From positions 75,379 to 139,378 of the forward strand of contig CAKPQH010000003.1 of assembly GCA_934178475.1 (NCBI GenBank): 64,000 nt of DNA, written 5' to 3'. Of the stretch, positions 43,309-52,649 are shown piece after piece. This stretch comes from an uncultured Clostridia bacterium. Its GTDB lineage: Bacteria > Bacillota > Clostridia > TANB77 > CAG-508. The position numbers were made by a program, and so were the translations under genes. How positions within the stretch are numbered: the stretch's first letter is position 1; each line of letters starts with the position of its first letter. Below the pieces are notes generated by a model. That model saw only the letters and a program-made list of their open reading frames with translations. It was not told where the DNA came from and did not search any database.

Positions 43309-46068
43309 ATGAAATTATTTAAATCATACAGCGAGAGAGAAGTAAAAAAAGTAATGCCATTAGTAGAAAAGATTAATGGTTTAGAAGAAGAAATGATAAA
43401 ATTAAAAGATCATGAATTAGTAGCTAAAACAGCTGAATTTAAGCAAATGTTAGCTGATGGAAAAACTTTAGATGATATTTTACCAGAAGCATTTGCAGTT
43501 GTTAGAGAAGCATCTAAAAGAGTATTAGGTATGAGACATTTTGACGTACAGTTAATAGGTGGAATTATACTTCATCAAGGTAGAATTGCTGAAATGAAGA
43601 CAGGTGAAGGAAAAACTTTAGTTGCAACACTTCCAGTATATTTAAATGCGTTAGCAGGAAAAGGTGTACATGTAATTACTGTAAATGATTATTTGGCTAA
43701 ACGTGATAGTGAATGGATGGGAAAATTATATAAATTTTTAGGCTTATCAGTTGGACTTGTAATTCCTGGACTAGATCCTAAAAAGAAGCAAGAAGCATAT
43801 AATTGTGATATAACTTATGGTACAAATAATGAATTTGGATTTGATTACTTAAGAGACAACATGGTTATATATAAAAATCAATTAGTTCAAAGAGATCTTC
43901 ATTATGCTATAGTAGACGAAATAGATAGTATATTAATAGATGAAGCAAGAACACCACTTATTATTTCTGGTAGAGCAAATGCATCATCAGACTTATATAA
44001 AAAAGCTGACAATTTTGTTAGAAAATTAGATGCTAAGGTTATAGTTGAAGAAGATATAAAAAATATTGATCAAGAAGAAGATAATGCAAAATATGATTAT
44101 ATAGTAGATTTAAAGGCTAAATCTGCAACATTAACTGAAAAAGGTATAGCAAAAGCTGAAAAAGAATTTGGATTAGATAACTTTAATGATATTGAAAATT
44201 CTACTCTAGTTCATCATGTTCATCAAGCATTACGTGCACATGGAGTAATGAAGAAGGATATTGATTATATAGTAAAAGACGGAGAAGTTTTAATTGTTGA
44301 TGAATTTACAGGTCGTATTATGTATGGAAGAAGATATAATGATGGTCTTCATCAAGCAATTGAAGCAAAAGAAAAAGTTAAGATTGCTGATGAGTCAAAA
44401 ACACTTGCAACTATAACATTCCAAAATTACTTTAGAATGTATGGTAAACTTTCAGGAATGACTGGTACAGCCATGACAGAAGCTAATGAATTTGAGGAAA
44501 TATACAACTTAGATGTTGTAGCAATTCCAACAAATAAACCTATGATAAGAATAGATGAACCAGATGTTATTTATAAAAATGAAAATGGTAAATTCAATGC
44601 TATTATTGAAGATGTTAAAGCTTGCCATGAAAAGGGACAACCAGTTTTAATTGGTACAGTTTCAGTTGAAAAATCAGAAAAATTAAGTAAAAGATTAAAG
44701 GAAGCTGGAATTAAACATACTGTACTTAATGCTAAGTATCATGAACAAGAAGCAGAAATAATTGCACAAGCTGGTAAATTTGGAGCTGTAACTATTGCTA
44801 CAAATATGGCTGGTCGTGGTACTGATATTATGCTTGGAGGAAACAGTGAATTTTTAGCTAAAGAAGAAATGAGAGCTAATAAAGTTCCTGCAAATCTAAT
44901 TGAAGAATCTAATACTTATTATGAAACAGATGATCAAGATATATTAAGAGCAAGAGAGCAATTTAAAAAGCTAGAGGCAAAATATGATGAAGAAATAAAG
45001 AAAGAAAAAGAAAAAGTATTAGCTGTTGGTGGACTTAAGATAATAGGTACAGAACGTCATGAATCAAGAAGAATTGATAATCAGTTAAGAGGACGTAGTG
45101 GTCGTCAAGGAGATCCAGGAGAATCTAAATTCTATATAGGTCTTGATGATAATTTAATGAAAATATTTGGTGGAGATAAAGTAACTAGACTTTATGAAAC
45201 TTTAAATGTTGATGAAAATATGCCAATCCAAATGAGAATTCTATCTAATAGAGTAAAAGATGCTCAAGCTAAAGTTGAAGGTAGAAACTTCAGCATTCGT
45301 AAAAATGTATTAAAATATGATGATGTTATGAATGTTCAAAGAGAAGAAATATATGGTCAACGTAGAAAAGTTTTAGATGGAATGGATTTAAGTGATATAA
45401 TTAAACATTATATTGATTGGGTAGCTGAAAATACAGTGTTGACATTTAATGAAATGGATGACAATGGTAATACAAAAATTAATATTGAATCATTAAGTGC
45501 TGAAATTTTAAATATATTTGGAATTAATATGAGAGAAGAATTAAAGGAAAATTCTGGAAATACTGATGCACTTATAAATATATTAAAAGAAAAAGCACAA
45601 GAAAAATATGCTGAAAAAGAACAAGAAATTGAAGCCGAACAACTTCGTGAGATTGAAAGAATTGTTATGCTTAAAGTTGTTGATCAAAAATGGATGGATC
45701 ATATAGACGCTATGGATGAATTGAAAAATGGTATTGGACTTCAAGGATATGGACAAAAAGATCCAGTTGTTCAATATAGAATTATTGGTACAGACATGTT
45801 TGATCAAATGATTGAAGGAATAAAAGTTGATGTTGTTAAACTTCTTATGAATCTAAGAAAACAACAAGATTTAAGAAGAAGTGAAACTGCTAAGATTACA
45901 AAAACAGCTTTACAAGCAATAAACAGTGTTGATGGAGGACAATCTACATTAGAAAATCCAGATGTGAACAGAACTGTTGTAAGAGAAGAACCTAAAATCG
46001 GAAGAAATGATCCTTGCCCTTGTGGTTCGGGAAAAAAGTATAAAAATTGCTGTGGAAAGAATGCTTAA
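43309..46068 (+). CDS. secA: Protein translocase ATPase SecA
   Basis: The SecA motor (919 residues) drives preproteins through SecYEG. Visible features are MKTGEGKTLVATLP (Walker A) near residue 100, VDEIDSILIDEARTPL (Walker B) near residue 205, TNMAGRGTDI near residue 500, and RGRSGRQGDPG near residue 600. The C-terminal zinc-binding tail is DPCPCGSGKKYKNCCG. It should also export the sortase substrates and prepilin-like proteins of this window. It is monocistronic and ends before a strong terminator. Confidence 0.98.
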   Translation: MKLFKSYSEREVKKVMPLVEKINGLEEEMIKLKDHELVAKTAEFKQMLADGKTLDDILPEAFAVVREASKRVLGMRHFDVQLIGGIILHQGRIAEMKTGEGKTLVATLPVYLNALAGKGVHVITVNDYLAKRDSEWMGKLYKFLGLSVGLVIPGLDPKKKQEAYNCDITYGTNNEFGFDYLRDNMVIYKNQLVQRDLHYAIVDEIDSILIDEARTPLIISGRANASSDLYKKADNFVRKLDAKVIVEEDIKNIDQEEDNAKYDYIVDLKAKSATLTEKGIAKAEKEFGLDNFNDIENSTLVHHVHQALRAHGVMKKDIDYIVKDGEVLIVDEFTGRIMYGRRYNDGLHQAIEAKEKVKIADESKTLATITFQNYFRMYGKLSGMTGTAMTEANEFEEIYNLDVVAIPTNKPMIRIDEPDVIYKNENGKFNAIIEDVKACHEKGQPVLIGTVSVEKSEKLSKRLKEAGIKHTVLNAKYHEQEAEIIAQAGKFGAVTIATNMAGRGTDIMLGGNSEFLAKEEMRANKVPANLIEESNTYYETDDQDILRAREQFKKLEAKYDEEIKKEKEKVLAVGGLKIIGTERHESRRIDNQLRGRSGRQGDPGESKFYIGLDDNLMKIFGGDKVTRLYETLNVDENMPIQMRILSNRVKDAQAKVEGRNFSIRKNVLKYDDVMNVQREEIYGQRRKVLDGMDLSDIIKHYIDWVAENTVLTFNEMDDNGNTKINIESLSAEILNIFGINMREELKENSGNTDALINILKEKAQEKYAEKEQEIEAEQLREIERIVMLKVVDQKWMDHIDAMDELKNGIGLQGYGQKDPVVQYRIIGTDMFDQMIEGIKVDVVKLLMNLRKQQDLRRSETAKITKTALQAINSVDGGQSTLENPDVNRTVVREEPKIGRNDPCPCGSGKKYKNCCGKNA

Positions 46069-46167
46069 GCCAATAAATACAAGGATTTGATTAATATTCG
46101 AAAAAGAGAAATTATTTCTAGCTTGTCAACGAAAGACAATTAAAAATCGATAAAACAAAGTTTTATC

Positions 46168-46207
46168 AAGGAATGTAAACATTGAAAATATGTTGACATT
46201 CCTTTTT
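46168..46207 (+). terminator. Intrinsic terminator of secA
   Basis: AAGGAATGT pairs with ACATTCCTT with further pairing ACA/TGT inside, followed by a T run. Confidence 0.85.
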
Positions 46208-46298
46208 AGTTATAAAAACAGAAATAATTTTACATATTTTATTGACAAATACTATCAATAGATATGCAATAAAATAAATGTTCTTAAAAGGAGATAGT

Positions 46299-46463
46299 AT
46301 GAAATAATTAAGTGTATTAGATATAAGAATTAGTTATTTCAATATTGATAATGAGGATTATATTTCTTTAACAGATATGTTAAAATCAAAAGATGGAAAA
46401 TTTTTCATATCTGATTGGCTAAGAAATAGAAATACATAAGAAGATATTATTTATTTTGTATGA
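46299..46463 (+). pseudogene. KilA-N domain remnant
   Basis: Behind an AAAGGAGATAG ribosome site, ATG 46299 is followed after one codon by a TAA. The frame then reads LSVLDIRISYFNIDNEDYI, SLTDMLKSKDGKFFISDWL and RNRNT before another stop at 46437. SLTDM followed by FISDWLRNRNT is the signature of KilA-N domains, found in phage antirepressors and related bacterial genes. The rest of the domain and the C-terminus are missing. The 46069-46562 stretch otherwise holds only the secA terminator. Confidence 0.8.
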
Positions 46464-46562
46464 ATAATATTTTCTTTTTTATTTCTTAAAATAAATATGT
46501 TACCTTTTTTAAAAAGATGGTAATATATAAATAGATATCTAAAAAGGAGCTTTAAAGCAAAA

Positions 46563-47115
46563 ATGAGTGAAAAATTAATAGGAGAATATATTTATGACTG
46601 TGAACTTAATATTGATAGTATAATACATGATTTTGCTCGGATATGTGTTTGTTATTATAAAAAATAGTAAATTTAAATTTAGTGATGAAGACATAGAGGA
46701 AATTGCATCAGATGTTTTTTTAACAATATGGAATAATCGTGAAAATTTAGATAGTAATAGAAAATTATCTCCATATATAGCAGGGATTGCTAAAAACCTA
46801 ATGTTAAAAAAGAAAAGAGAAACAAAAGATAGTAATGAAAATATAGATAATTTTCAAAATATTTTATATGAAAATATTAATTTAAATGTCGAAGTGGAAG
46901 TAAATGAAAAAACAAAAATAATTATTGAAAAACTAAATGGGATGAAAAGGGAAGACAATGATATTTTTGTATATTATTACTATTTTTCTAAAAGTGTAAA
47001 AGATATATCAAAAATCATGAATATATCAGAAATAAAAGTAAAATCAAGATTATCTAGAATACGAAAAAAATTAAAAAAGGAATTAGAAAGAAGGGGGTAT
47101 AGTTATGAAAGATAA
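46563..47115 (+). pseudogene. Sigma-70-family (ECF-like) sigma factor with an apparent frameshift
   Basis: AAAAAGGAG precedes ATG 46563, which opens MSEKLIGEYIYDCELNIDSI then IHDFA. The expected continuation, GYVFVIIKNSKFKFSDEDIEEIASDVFL, lies in the +1 frame (quoted in part: GYVFVIIKNSKFKF) and runs from about 46640 to 47115. Region 2 contains DVFLTIWNNRENLD, and region 4 near the C-terminus contains VKDISKIMNISEIKVKSRL, a helix-turn-helix. With one base fewer near 46640 the protein would be about 183 residues. Translation from ATG 46627 alone would lose the first part of region 2. It overlaps the next gene by 11 bases, as sigma/anti-sigma pairs do. Confidence 0.7.
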
Positions 47116-48244
47116 AAATGTAATTGAAAATATTATTAAAAGATCACAAACCAAAATAGCTGTATCCAATTTTGATAAGGAGGAATTTTTTATGCCAAAA
47201 AATAATAAAATTTCTAAAATTGTTGCAGGAATTATACTTACACTGAGTTTAGGAACAGGGTTAGTATATGCAACAACAAATTTATATGAGAAAATATGGA
47301 AAGAACCTAAAAGTTATACTTATGAAGAAATGATAAAAGATATACCTGATGAAAAGTTTTCAGAAGAAGAAAAAAATAGTTTTATAACTGAAAATATAGC
47401 GAAAGAAAAAGCAATTGAGATATTGAATAAATTAGGATATGCTAATCAAAACATAATTAGAATTGAATTAAAAAGAGGATATGATGAAAATAATTCATAT
47501 TATATGCTTAAAACTAAATGGGGATATGAAGAAGGACTTATGGTGCAATTAAAGGCTAATAATGGTAATTTTATTTCATTTAATGATATGGATTTAAAAT
47601 ATAAGGATTTAAAATCTGAGATTTTAACAAATGAAGAAATATCAAATGTAGCAAATGATGTCTATAATAAATTAGAAATAGATGATGAACTGTATAAAAT
47701 ATCTAACATATTAGTTGAGGATCATTTTTTTAGAAATAAAGCATATAAGGTAATGGAAGCTAAATTTTATAAATATTATGATGGAATTGCTAATCAATAT
47801 GAATCTTTTAATGTTTCGTTTATTGCGGTTGATGGAAAAACTTTATTTGAATCTATAATATTAAATACAGATGATACATATCAGAAAAATCCTTTAGTGA
47901 TTACAAAAGATGATGCTATTAATATTGTAAAAAATAAAGAAAGAGAATTTAGTACTTTTGACATTACTAATATTAATGCTAATTTATCAATAGAAAAAAT
48001 GAATCCTTTTATATATAGAATTGAAAATAATAAATATGATATAAATAAAAATTCTGAAGAAGATACTTATTATAAAACTGAAAACATAACTAGAATGGTT
48101 TGGAAAGTAAAGGTTGAACATAATATAAATGCAAGAAATTACATTGATGATTATAATAAATATATAAAAGAAGGTATGGACAAGTTTTATTATGTTGATG
48201 CAACTACAGGAGAGATAATAGGAGGTATGCATGCTTTATTTTAA
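47105..48244 (+). CDS. Membrane protein, likely partner of the sigma factor
   Basis: The 379-residue protein has a cytoplasmic N-terminus of about 37 residues, one membrane segment (~residues 38-57), and a large extracellular part. The last contains at least two PepSY-like alpha/beta modules (AKEKAIEILNKLGY near residue 100, KDDAINIVKNKE near residue 275), each ending with a strand such as YVDATTGEIIGG. Translational overlap with the sigma gene and the topology suggest an anti-sigma or signal-sensing role. No anti-sigma domain is recognised, so this rests on context. Confidence 0.6.
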   Translation: MKDKNVIENIIKRSQTKIAVSNFDKEEFFMPKNNKISKIVAGIILTLSLGTGLVYATTNLYEKIWKEPKSYTYEEMIKDIPDEKFSEEEKNSFITENIAKEKAIEILNKLGYANQNIIRIELKRGYDENNSYYMLKTKWGYEEGLMVQLKANNGNFISFNDMDLKYKDLKSEILTNEEISNVANDVYNKLEIDDELYKISNILVEDHFFRNKAYKVMEAKFYKYYDGIANQYESFNVSFIAVDGKTLFESIILNTDDTYQKNPLVITKDDAINIVKNKEREFSTFDITNINANLSIEKMNPFIYRIENNKYDINKNSEEDTYYKTENITRMVWKVKVEHNINARNYIDDYNKYIKEGMDKFYYVDATTGEIIGGMHALF

Positions 48245-48251
48245 AAAGTAT

Positions 48252-48280
48252 TTGACATATTTAAATAAAGATGTTAATAT
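48252..48280 (+). promoter_or_regulatory. Promoter of a short transcription unit
   Basis: TTGACA at 48252-48257 and TAATAT at 48275-48280 are 17 bases apart. It begins a compact unit that ends at the hairpin 48371-48420. Confidence 0.7.
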
Positions 48281-48309
48281 ATATGAAAATATTAGGAGGA
48301 TACTTAAAC

Positions 48310-48366
48310 TTGAAAAGTGAGCAGTATCAAAGCGGTGATAAAACAGCTTACACAGAAATAAGATGA
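48310..48366 (+). other. Possible 18-residue peptide or small RNA unit
   Basis: AGGAGGA at 48295-48301 precedes TTG 48310, which opens LKSEQYQSGDKTAYTEIR and then TGA. Promoter, ribosome site and terminator enclose only about 130 transcribed bases. After the TGA the same frame would continue NGLMEES-stop, so it may be a longer peptide gene with a nonsense change. A small RNA is equally possible. No family is recognised. Confidence 0.35.
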
Positions 48367-48370
48367 AATG

Positions 48371-48420
48371 GTCTTATGGAGGAGTCTTAATAAAGATTTC
48401 TTCATGAGGCTTTTTTATTT
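48371..48420 (+). terminator. Intrinsic terminator of the short unit
   Basis: CTTATGGAGGAGTCTT pairs with AAGATTTCTTCATGAG (several G-U pairs), followed by GCTTTTTTATTT. Confidence 0.75.
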
Positions 48421-48459
48421 AGGAAAAAGAAAAATTAAATAAAAGTAAGGAGGTAATTT

Positions 48460-49494
48460 ATGGAAAAATATGGTATCTTAGAAAATCTGATTGCGTTTAA
48501 TACAATTGGAGATAAAGAAAATGTAAAAATTATTAATTATATTGAGAAAGTTTTAAAAGGGTTAAATTTTAAAACTGAATATAAAGACAAATGTTTAATA
48601 ATGAGTTTAGGAAATAGTCCTAAAATAGGATTCTTGGGGCATACAGATACAGTTGAATATATAAACGAGTGGAATACATGCCCGTTTAAGTTAACAAAGA
48701 AAGGAAATAGACTTTATGGACTAGGAGTATGTGATATGAAGGGCGGAATTGCTGCAATGATTGATGCTATTTCGCAAATTGATTTAAATAAACTAAAATA
48801 TGGAATTAAATTATATTTTACATATGATGAAGAAATTAATTTTAGCGGAATAAAAAGTTTAATGAAAATGAATATAAATTTTCCTGAATTAATGCTTTTT
48901 GGCGAACCTACTAATAATAAAATGCTGATAGGAAGTAAGGGACTATTGGAATATGAATTGAATTTTATAGGTAAAAAAGCACATTCAAGCAATCCGGAAA
49001 GGGGGATAAGTGCTAATATAAATGCAATTAATTTCATGAGAGATTTAATGGATTTTTATGAGACAAATGTTAAAAATTACAAAGAAAGTAAATATGAAGT
49101 TGAGTATACTACAATGAATATAGGTATTATTAACGGAGGAACAGCAGTCAATTCAATACCTGCTAGTTGTAATGCTACTTTAGATTTTAGGATAGTTAAT
49201 GAAAAACATATTGAGTTATTAAAAAATAAAATAACAGAATTATCAAAAAAATATAATTGTAAAACAAGTATATTACAAGAAATAAATCCATTTATAAATG
49301 AAATTTCAGGTATAGATTTAAATAAAACAGCAAATTTTATTACAGAAGCAAGTTTTATACCTAAACCAAAAAAAATTATATTGGGGTTAGGGCCTGTTAC
49401 TGCCCATGAAGTGAATGAATATGTAACAGAAAAAAGTTACGAAAAATTAGTAGAGCAATATAAAGAAATTATATTGAAAAACTGTATGGAATAA
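48460..49494 (+). CDS. M20-family metallopeptidase/deacylase (ArgE/DapE type)
   Basis: The 344-residue protein has the M20 metal-site motifs: FLGHTDTVE near residue 54, GVCDMKGG near residue 90 and FTYDEEINFSG near residue 120. The lid-domain GKKAHSSNPERGISAN near residue 170 and a late GPVTAHEVNEYV complete it. Family members remove acyl groups from N-acetylornithine, N-succinyl-diaminopimelate or short acyl peptides. The exact substrate cannot be read from sequence, and no lysine or arginine biosynthesis genes are adjacent. AAGGAGG precedes the ATG. Confidence 0.82.
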   Translation: MEKYGILENLIAFNTIGDKENVKIINYIEKVLKGLNFKTEYKDKCLIMSLGNSPKIGFLGHTDTVEYINEWNTCPFKLTKKGNRLYGLGVCDMKGGIAAMIDAISQIDLNKLKYGIKLYFTYDEEINFSGIKSLMKMNINFPELMLFGEPTNNKMLIGSKGLLEYELNFIGKKAHSSNPERGISANINAINFMRDLMDFYETNVKNYKESKYEVEYTTMNIGIINGGTAVNSIPASCNATLDFRIVNEKHIELLKNKITELSKKYNCKTSILQEINPFINEISGIDLNKTANFITEASFIPKPKKIILGLGPVTAHEVNEYVTEKSYEKLVEQYKEIILKNCME

Positions 49495-49589
49495 ATAATA
49501 GGTAAATAATTCATTTTATATTGACCATATTTTTTACATCTATTATAATATAGAATATGATATGTAAAATGAAAGGAAGAGGTTAATAT

Positions 49590-50351
49590 ATGAAGAAGAA
49601 AATTATAATAATAATTGTAATAATGATTATTTTACTTTTAACTATTTTTACAATTAAATATAAAGATAATACTGAAGAAAATGTGGCAGACGAAGATATA
49701 AGGTTGTCAAAAATATATGATGAAAATGGAGAAGAATTAACTGCAATTACAGATGAAAAGAAAGTAAAAGATGTTATAAACAATACATTAATTATGGGAA
49801 CTGTTGAAGTAAAAAATGATAAATATATTTATATTTTTAATGGACAACACTTTGGAGAAAAAGGGTATGAAGTAAAAGAATATACTGCAGCAAATATTAA
49901 TATAAATAATGGTTTAACATGTATAGATTATATTACACTAGAAAAACATTCTATTGACTATATTGAAGAGGGAGATGTTCTTATTTGTACAGGTAATTTG
50001 ACAAAATATGAAAATGTAAATTATTTAAATGATTTTGAAGCTTCTTCAATAGTAGTTGCTAAAAATAAAGATTTAATTAATATAGAAAAAGAGGCATTTA
50101 ATAATAAACGATTTATTAATGTTACTATAGGAGAAGTATATCCTGACGAATTGTATTTGATATATGATGTGGAAGATGATACAAATTCTGATACATCTTA
50201 TCATTTTATATTTGTTCAAAAGGTTAATATGACAGATATTGCTGAAATTGATGGAAAAATTGAAGAAGGTAAAAGTGTCCAAGTAGAATATAATGATATA
50301 GATTACTATAAAAATGAAGCAAAATTAAAAAAATTAAAGGTAATTGAATAG
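49590..50351 (+). CDS. Hypothetical membrane-anchored extracellular protein
   Basis: This 253-residue protein is not recognised. A single N-terminal membrane anchor (residues ~4-22) is followed by an acidic linker and an extracellular region rich in beta-strand-like stretches (MGTVEVKNDKYIYIF, YIEEGDVLICTGNL). GKSVQVEYNDIDYY and the IEEGDVL phrase suggest OB-like domains, but this is only a pattern. It is monocistronic, with GGAAGAGG upstream and a hairpin downstream. Confidence 0.6.
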   Translation: MKKKIIIIIVIMIILLLTIFTIKYKDNTEENVADEDIRLSKIYDENGEELTAITDEKKVKDVINNTLIMGTVEVKNDKYIYIFNGQHFGEKGYEVKEYTAANININNGLTCIDYITLEKHSIDYIEEGDVLICTGNLTKYENVNYLNDFEASSIVVAKNKDLINIEKEAFNNKRFINVTIGEVYPDELYLIYDVEDDTNSDTSYHFIFVQKVNMTDIAEIDGKIEEGKSVQVEYNDIDYYKNEAKLKKLKVIE

Positions 50352-50365
50352 AAAAATATGAAGAA

Positions 50366-50401
50366 GAAAAGGTATTGCTTATAATAATACTTTTTCTTTT
50401 T
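50366..50401 (+). terminator. Probable intrinsic terminator
   Basis: GAAAAGGTATT pairs with AATACTTTTTC, followed by a T-rich run. Confidence 0.6.
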
Positions 50402-50429
50402 CATTTTATAAATTATTTTTTTAAAAGTA

Positions 50430-50462
50430 TATACAAATATTGTATCGTGTGATACAATATTT
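50430..50462 (+). promoter_or_regulatory. TetR-regulated promoter with perfect palindromic operator
   Basis: AAATATTGTATC at 50435-50446 and its exact reverse complement at 50451-50462 are separated by GTGT. A -10 like TACAAT (50453-50458) and a weak -35 TATACA (50430-50435) with 17-base spacing overlap the palindrome. The TetR gene starts 37 bases later, so autorepression of the cassette is expected. Confidence 0.75.
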
Positions 50463-50499
50463 TTGAATTTAAAAATAAAAAGAAAGGGGGATATAAAAT

Positions 50500-51117
50500 A
50501 TGCCTACAAACATTAAGATAACTAAACAAATGATATTAGATACAGCGTTTGAGATTGCTAGAAAAGAAGGTTTAGATGGAATAAGTAATAGAGTATTAGC
50601 TAAGAAAATGAACTGTTCGATAAGACCGATTTATTATCAATTTAAGAATGTAGAAGAATTAAATAAAGCTGTATATATAAAGATTGAAAAATACTTTTAT
50701 AAATTTTTAATGGATCATATAATTGAAGATATTCCACCTTATAAGCAAGTAGGTATAAATTATATAAGGTTTGCAAAACAAGAAAAACAATTTTTTAAGA
50801 TTTTGTTTATGAGTGAAACTGAGTTAGTTCCTGAAAAATTCATATCAAAAGATTATGAGGACTATAAAGAAATAGTAAAGCTTATAAAAATAAGTACTAA
50901 ATTGAATGATGAAGATATAGGAAACTTTCATACTAAAATGTGGATATTTTCACATGGCATTGCCACACTTGCTGCAAGTGATACGGTTCAGTTTACTGAT
51001 GAACAAATTCAACAACTGTTGTCGCTTGAATTTCAGGCATTAATGTTATTAAAAGAAAATCCAGATAATAAATGGGTATTAAAAAATGGAAAATTTCAAG
51101 GAGGAAATGAAAAATGA
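50500..51117 (+). CDS. TetR-family transcriptional regulator
   Basis: This 205-residue regulator has an N-terminal helix-turn-helix (ILDTAFEIARKEGLDGISNR to MNCSIRPIYYQFKNVEEL, quoted in parts: LDTAFEIARKEGLDGI) at residues ~10-55. A helical ligand-binding domain with WIFSHGIATLAA near residue 150 follows. It heads a five-gene cassette whose genes overlap or nearly touch, and the palindrome just upstream is its likely operator. The inducer may be a membrane-active compound, judged from the LiaF-like and ABC partners. Confidence 0.88.
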   Translation: MPTNIKITKQMILDTAFEIARKEGLDGISNRVLAKKMNCSIRPIYYQFKNVEELNKAVYIKIEKYFYKFLMDHIIEDIPPYKQVGINYIRFAKQEKQFFKILFMSETELVPEKFISKDYEDYKEIVKLIKISTKLNDEDIGNFHTKMWIFSHGIATLAASDTVQFTDEQIQQLLSLEFQALMLLKENPDNKWVLKNGKFQGGNEK

Positions 51118-51800
51118 AAAATTTTGGAAATGTATTATGGGGAATAGTTTTAATTGCAATTGGAATAATTATAGGTGTAAATTCATTGGGAATAGCTCAT
51201 ATAAATATATTCTTTGATGGATGGTGGACTTTATTTATTATAGTTCCTTGTTTTATAGGATTATTTAAAGAAAGAGAGAAAACAGGTAATATCATTGGTT
51301 TAATAATAGGAATTGTATTATTGTTATGTTGCCAAGGATTATTAAACTTTGATTTAATATGGAAATTAGCACTTCCTACTATATTAGTTATAATAGGAAT
51401 ATCATTTATTTTTAAGGATACATTTGATCATAAAATAAATGGTGAAATAAAAAAATTAAATAAAAATAGAGTAAAAGATAATGGTTATTGTGCAACTTTT
51501 TCAGGACAAAATGTAAATTTTGATGGAGAAAAATTTAACGGGACAGATTTAACCGCTGTATTTGGTGGTCTTAAATGTGATTTAAGAAATGCTGTAATTG
51601 AAAGCGACTCTGTAATTAATGTAAGTAGTATATTTGGTGGTACAGAAATTATTGTTCCTGAAAATGTTAAGGTAAAGATAAAATCTACATCAATGTTTGG
51701 CGGAGTAGATGAAAAAAGAAAAAATAAATCTGACAATCAAGAATCTAATACTATATATATAAATGCTACTTGCTTATTTGGAGGTGTTGAGATTAAATGA
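51114..51800 (+). CDS. LiaF-like membrane protein
   Basis: The 228-residue protein has four membrane segments in residues ~5-105 and a soluble C-terminal beta-domain (~residues 130-228). Its repeated AVFGGLKCDL, SIFGGTEIIVP, SMFGGVDEKR and CLFGGVEIK units are the hallmark of LiaF/DUF2154-type cell-envelope stress proteins. ATGA overlap with the TetR gene shows translational coupling. In Bacillus, LiaF restrains an envelope-stress sensor kinase; no kinase is present here. Confidence 0.82.
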   Translation: MKNFGNVLWGIVLIAIGIIIGVNSLGIAHINIFFDGWWTLFIIVPCFIGLFKEREKTGNIIGLIIGIVLLLCCQGLLNFDLIWKLALPTILVIIGISFIFKDTFDHKINGEIKKLNKNRVKDNGYCATFSGQNVNFDGEKFNGTDLTAVFGGLKCDLRNAVIESDSVINVSSIFGGTEIIVPENVKVKIKSTSMFGGVDEKRKNKSDNQESNTIYINATCLFGGVEIK

Positions 51801-52633
51801 CAACAGCACAAAAAATAATAAAATATTTAGCAATAGCCTTTGCGATTTTCTTAATTTTTACAATAATATCAGGTATATTATCTGGAATATATGGTTTAAT
51901 AACAGGTCTTGGATTAATTGAAAGTAATAATGCTGATAAAGGGGGAAAATATTTATCTATAGTAGAATGGGACCAATATGATGAGGCTATAAAAAAATTA
52001 AATATAGATGTAAATTATAGTAATTTTACGATAAAAGAAAGTGATACCATTAAAATAGAGTCAAATATAAATGATATTGATTGTAAACAAAATGGCAATA
52101 CGCTAGAGATAAAAGAAAAAAATCATATTAGATTTAATTTTGGAACTGTTGACAGTACTAGAGAAATTATATTATATATTCCAAGAGATTTAATACTAGA
52201 ATCTTCTAATATAAGTACAGGCTCTGGTAGAGTAAATATAGAATATATACATTCGGAAGATTTAGATTTAAATCTTGGTGCAGGAGAAACTACAATTAAA
52301 GAATTGAATGTAAAACATGCGAAGATTGATACAGGAGCAGGAGATTTCAAAATAGAGAATGGAAATATTAATGATTTAGATTTTAATCAAGGTGTAGGAG
52401 AGACAGATATAAGAGTAAAATTAACAGGAAAAAATAAATTTAATATGGGAATTGGAACATTAAAAATACATTTATTAAACAACAAAGATGATTACAAAAT
52501 AAATGTTGACAACGGTATAGGTAACGTTAAAATTGATGGAAAAGATGTTTCTGATAATGAGACAATAGGAAATGGACAAAATCATATTTCAATTTCTGGA
52601 GGAATTGGAGAAATTTATGTAGATTTTATATAA
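51797..52633 (+). CDS. DUF4097-family membrane-anchored beta-helix protein
   Basis: The 278-residue protein has one N-terminal membrane segment (~residues 12-35), then a repetitive beta-solenoid-like region typical of DUF4097 (LiaG-like) proteins: INVEYIHSEDLDLNLGAGET, GAGDFKIENGNINDL and GIGNVKIDGKDV (the first reads NIEYIHSEDL in the sequence). It overlaps the LiaF-like gene by 4 bases. DUF4097 proteins often accompany bacitracin- or envelope-stress-responsive ABC transporters. Its own role is unknown. Confidence 0.75.
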   Translation: MTTAQKIIKYLAIAFAIFLIFTIISGILSGIYGLITGLGLIESNNADKGGKYLSIVEWDQYDEAIKKLNIDVNYSNFTIKESDTIKIESNINDIDCKQNGNTLEIKEKNHIRFNFGTVDSTREIILYIPRDLILESSNISTGSGRVNIEYIHSEDLDLNLGAGETTIKELNVKHAKIDTGAGDFKIENGNINDLDFNQGVGETDIRVKLTGKNKFNMGIGTLKIHLLNNKDDYKINVDNGIGNVKIDGKDVSDNETIGNGQNHISISGGIGEIYVDFI

Positions 52634-52649
52634 ATTGGAGGAAAATAAA

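Noticed and set aside
48310..48390. UGA read as tryptophan, giving a longer peptide
   Set aside because: UGA is the stop of ytxC and the regulatory stop of prfB in this window, so a recoded UGA is not supported.
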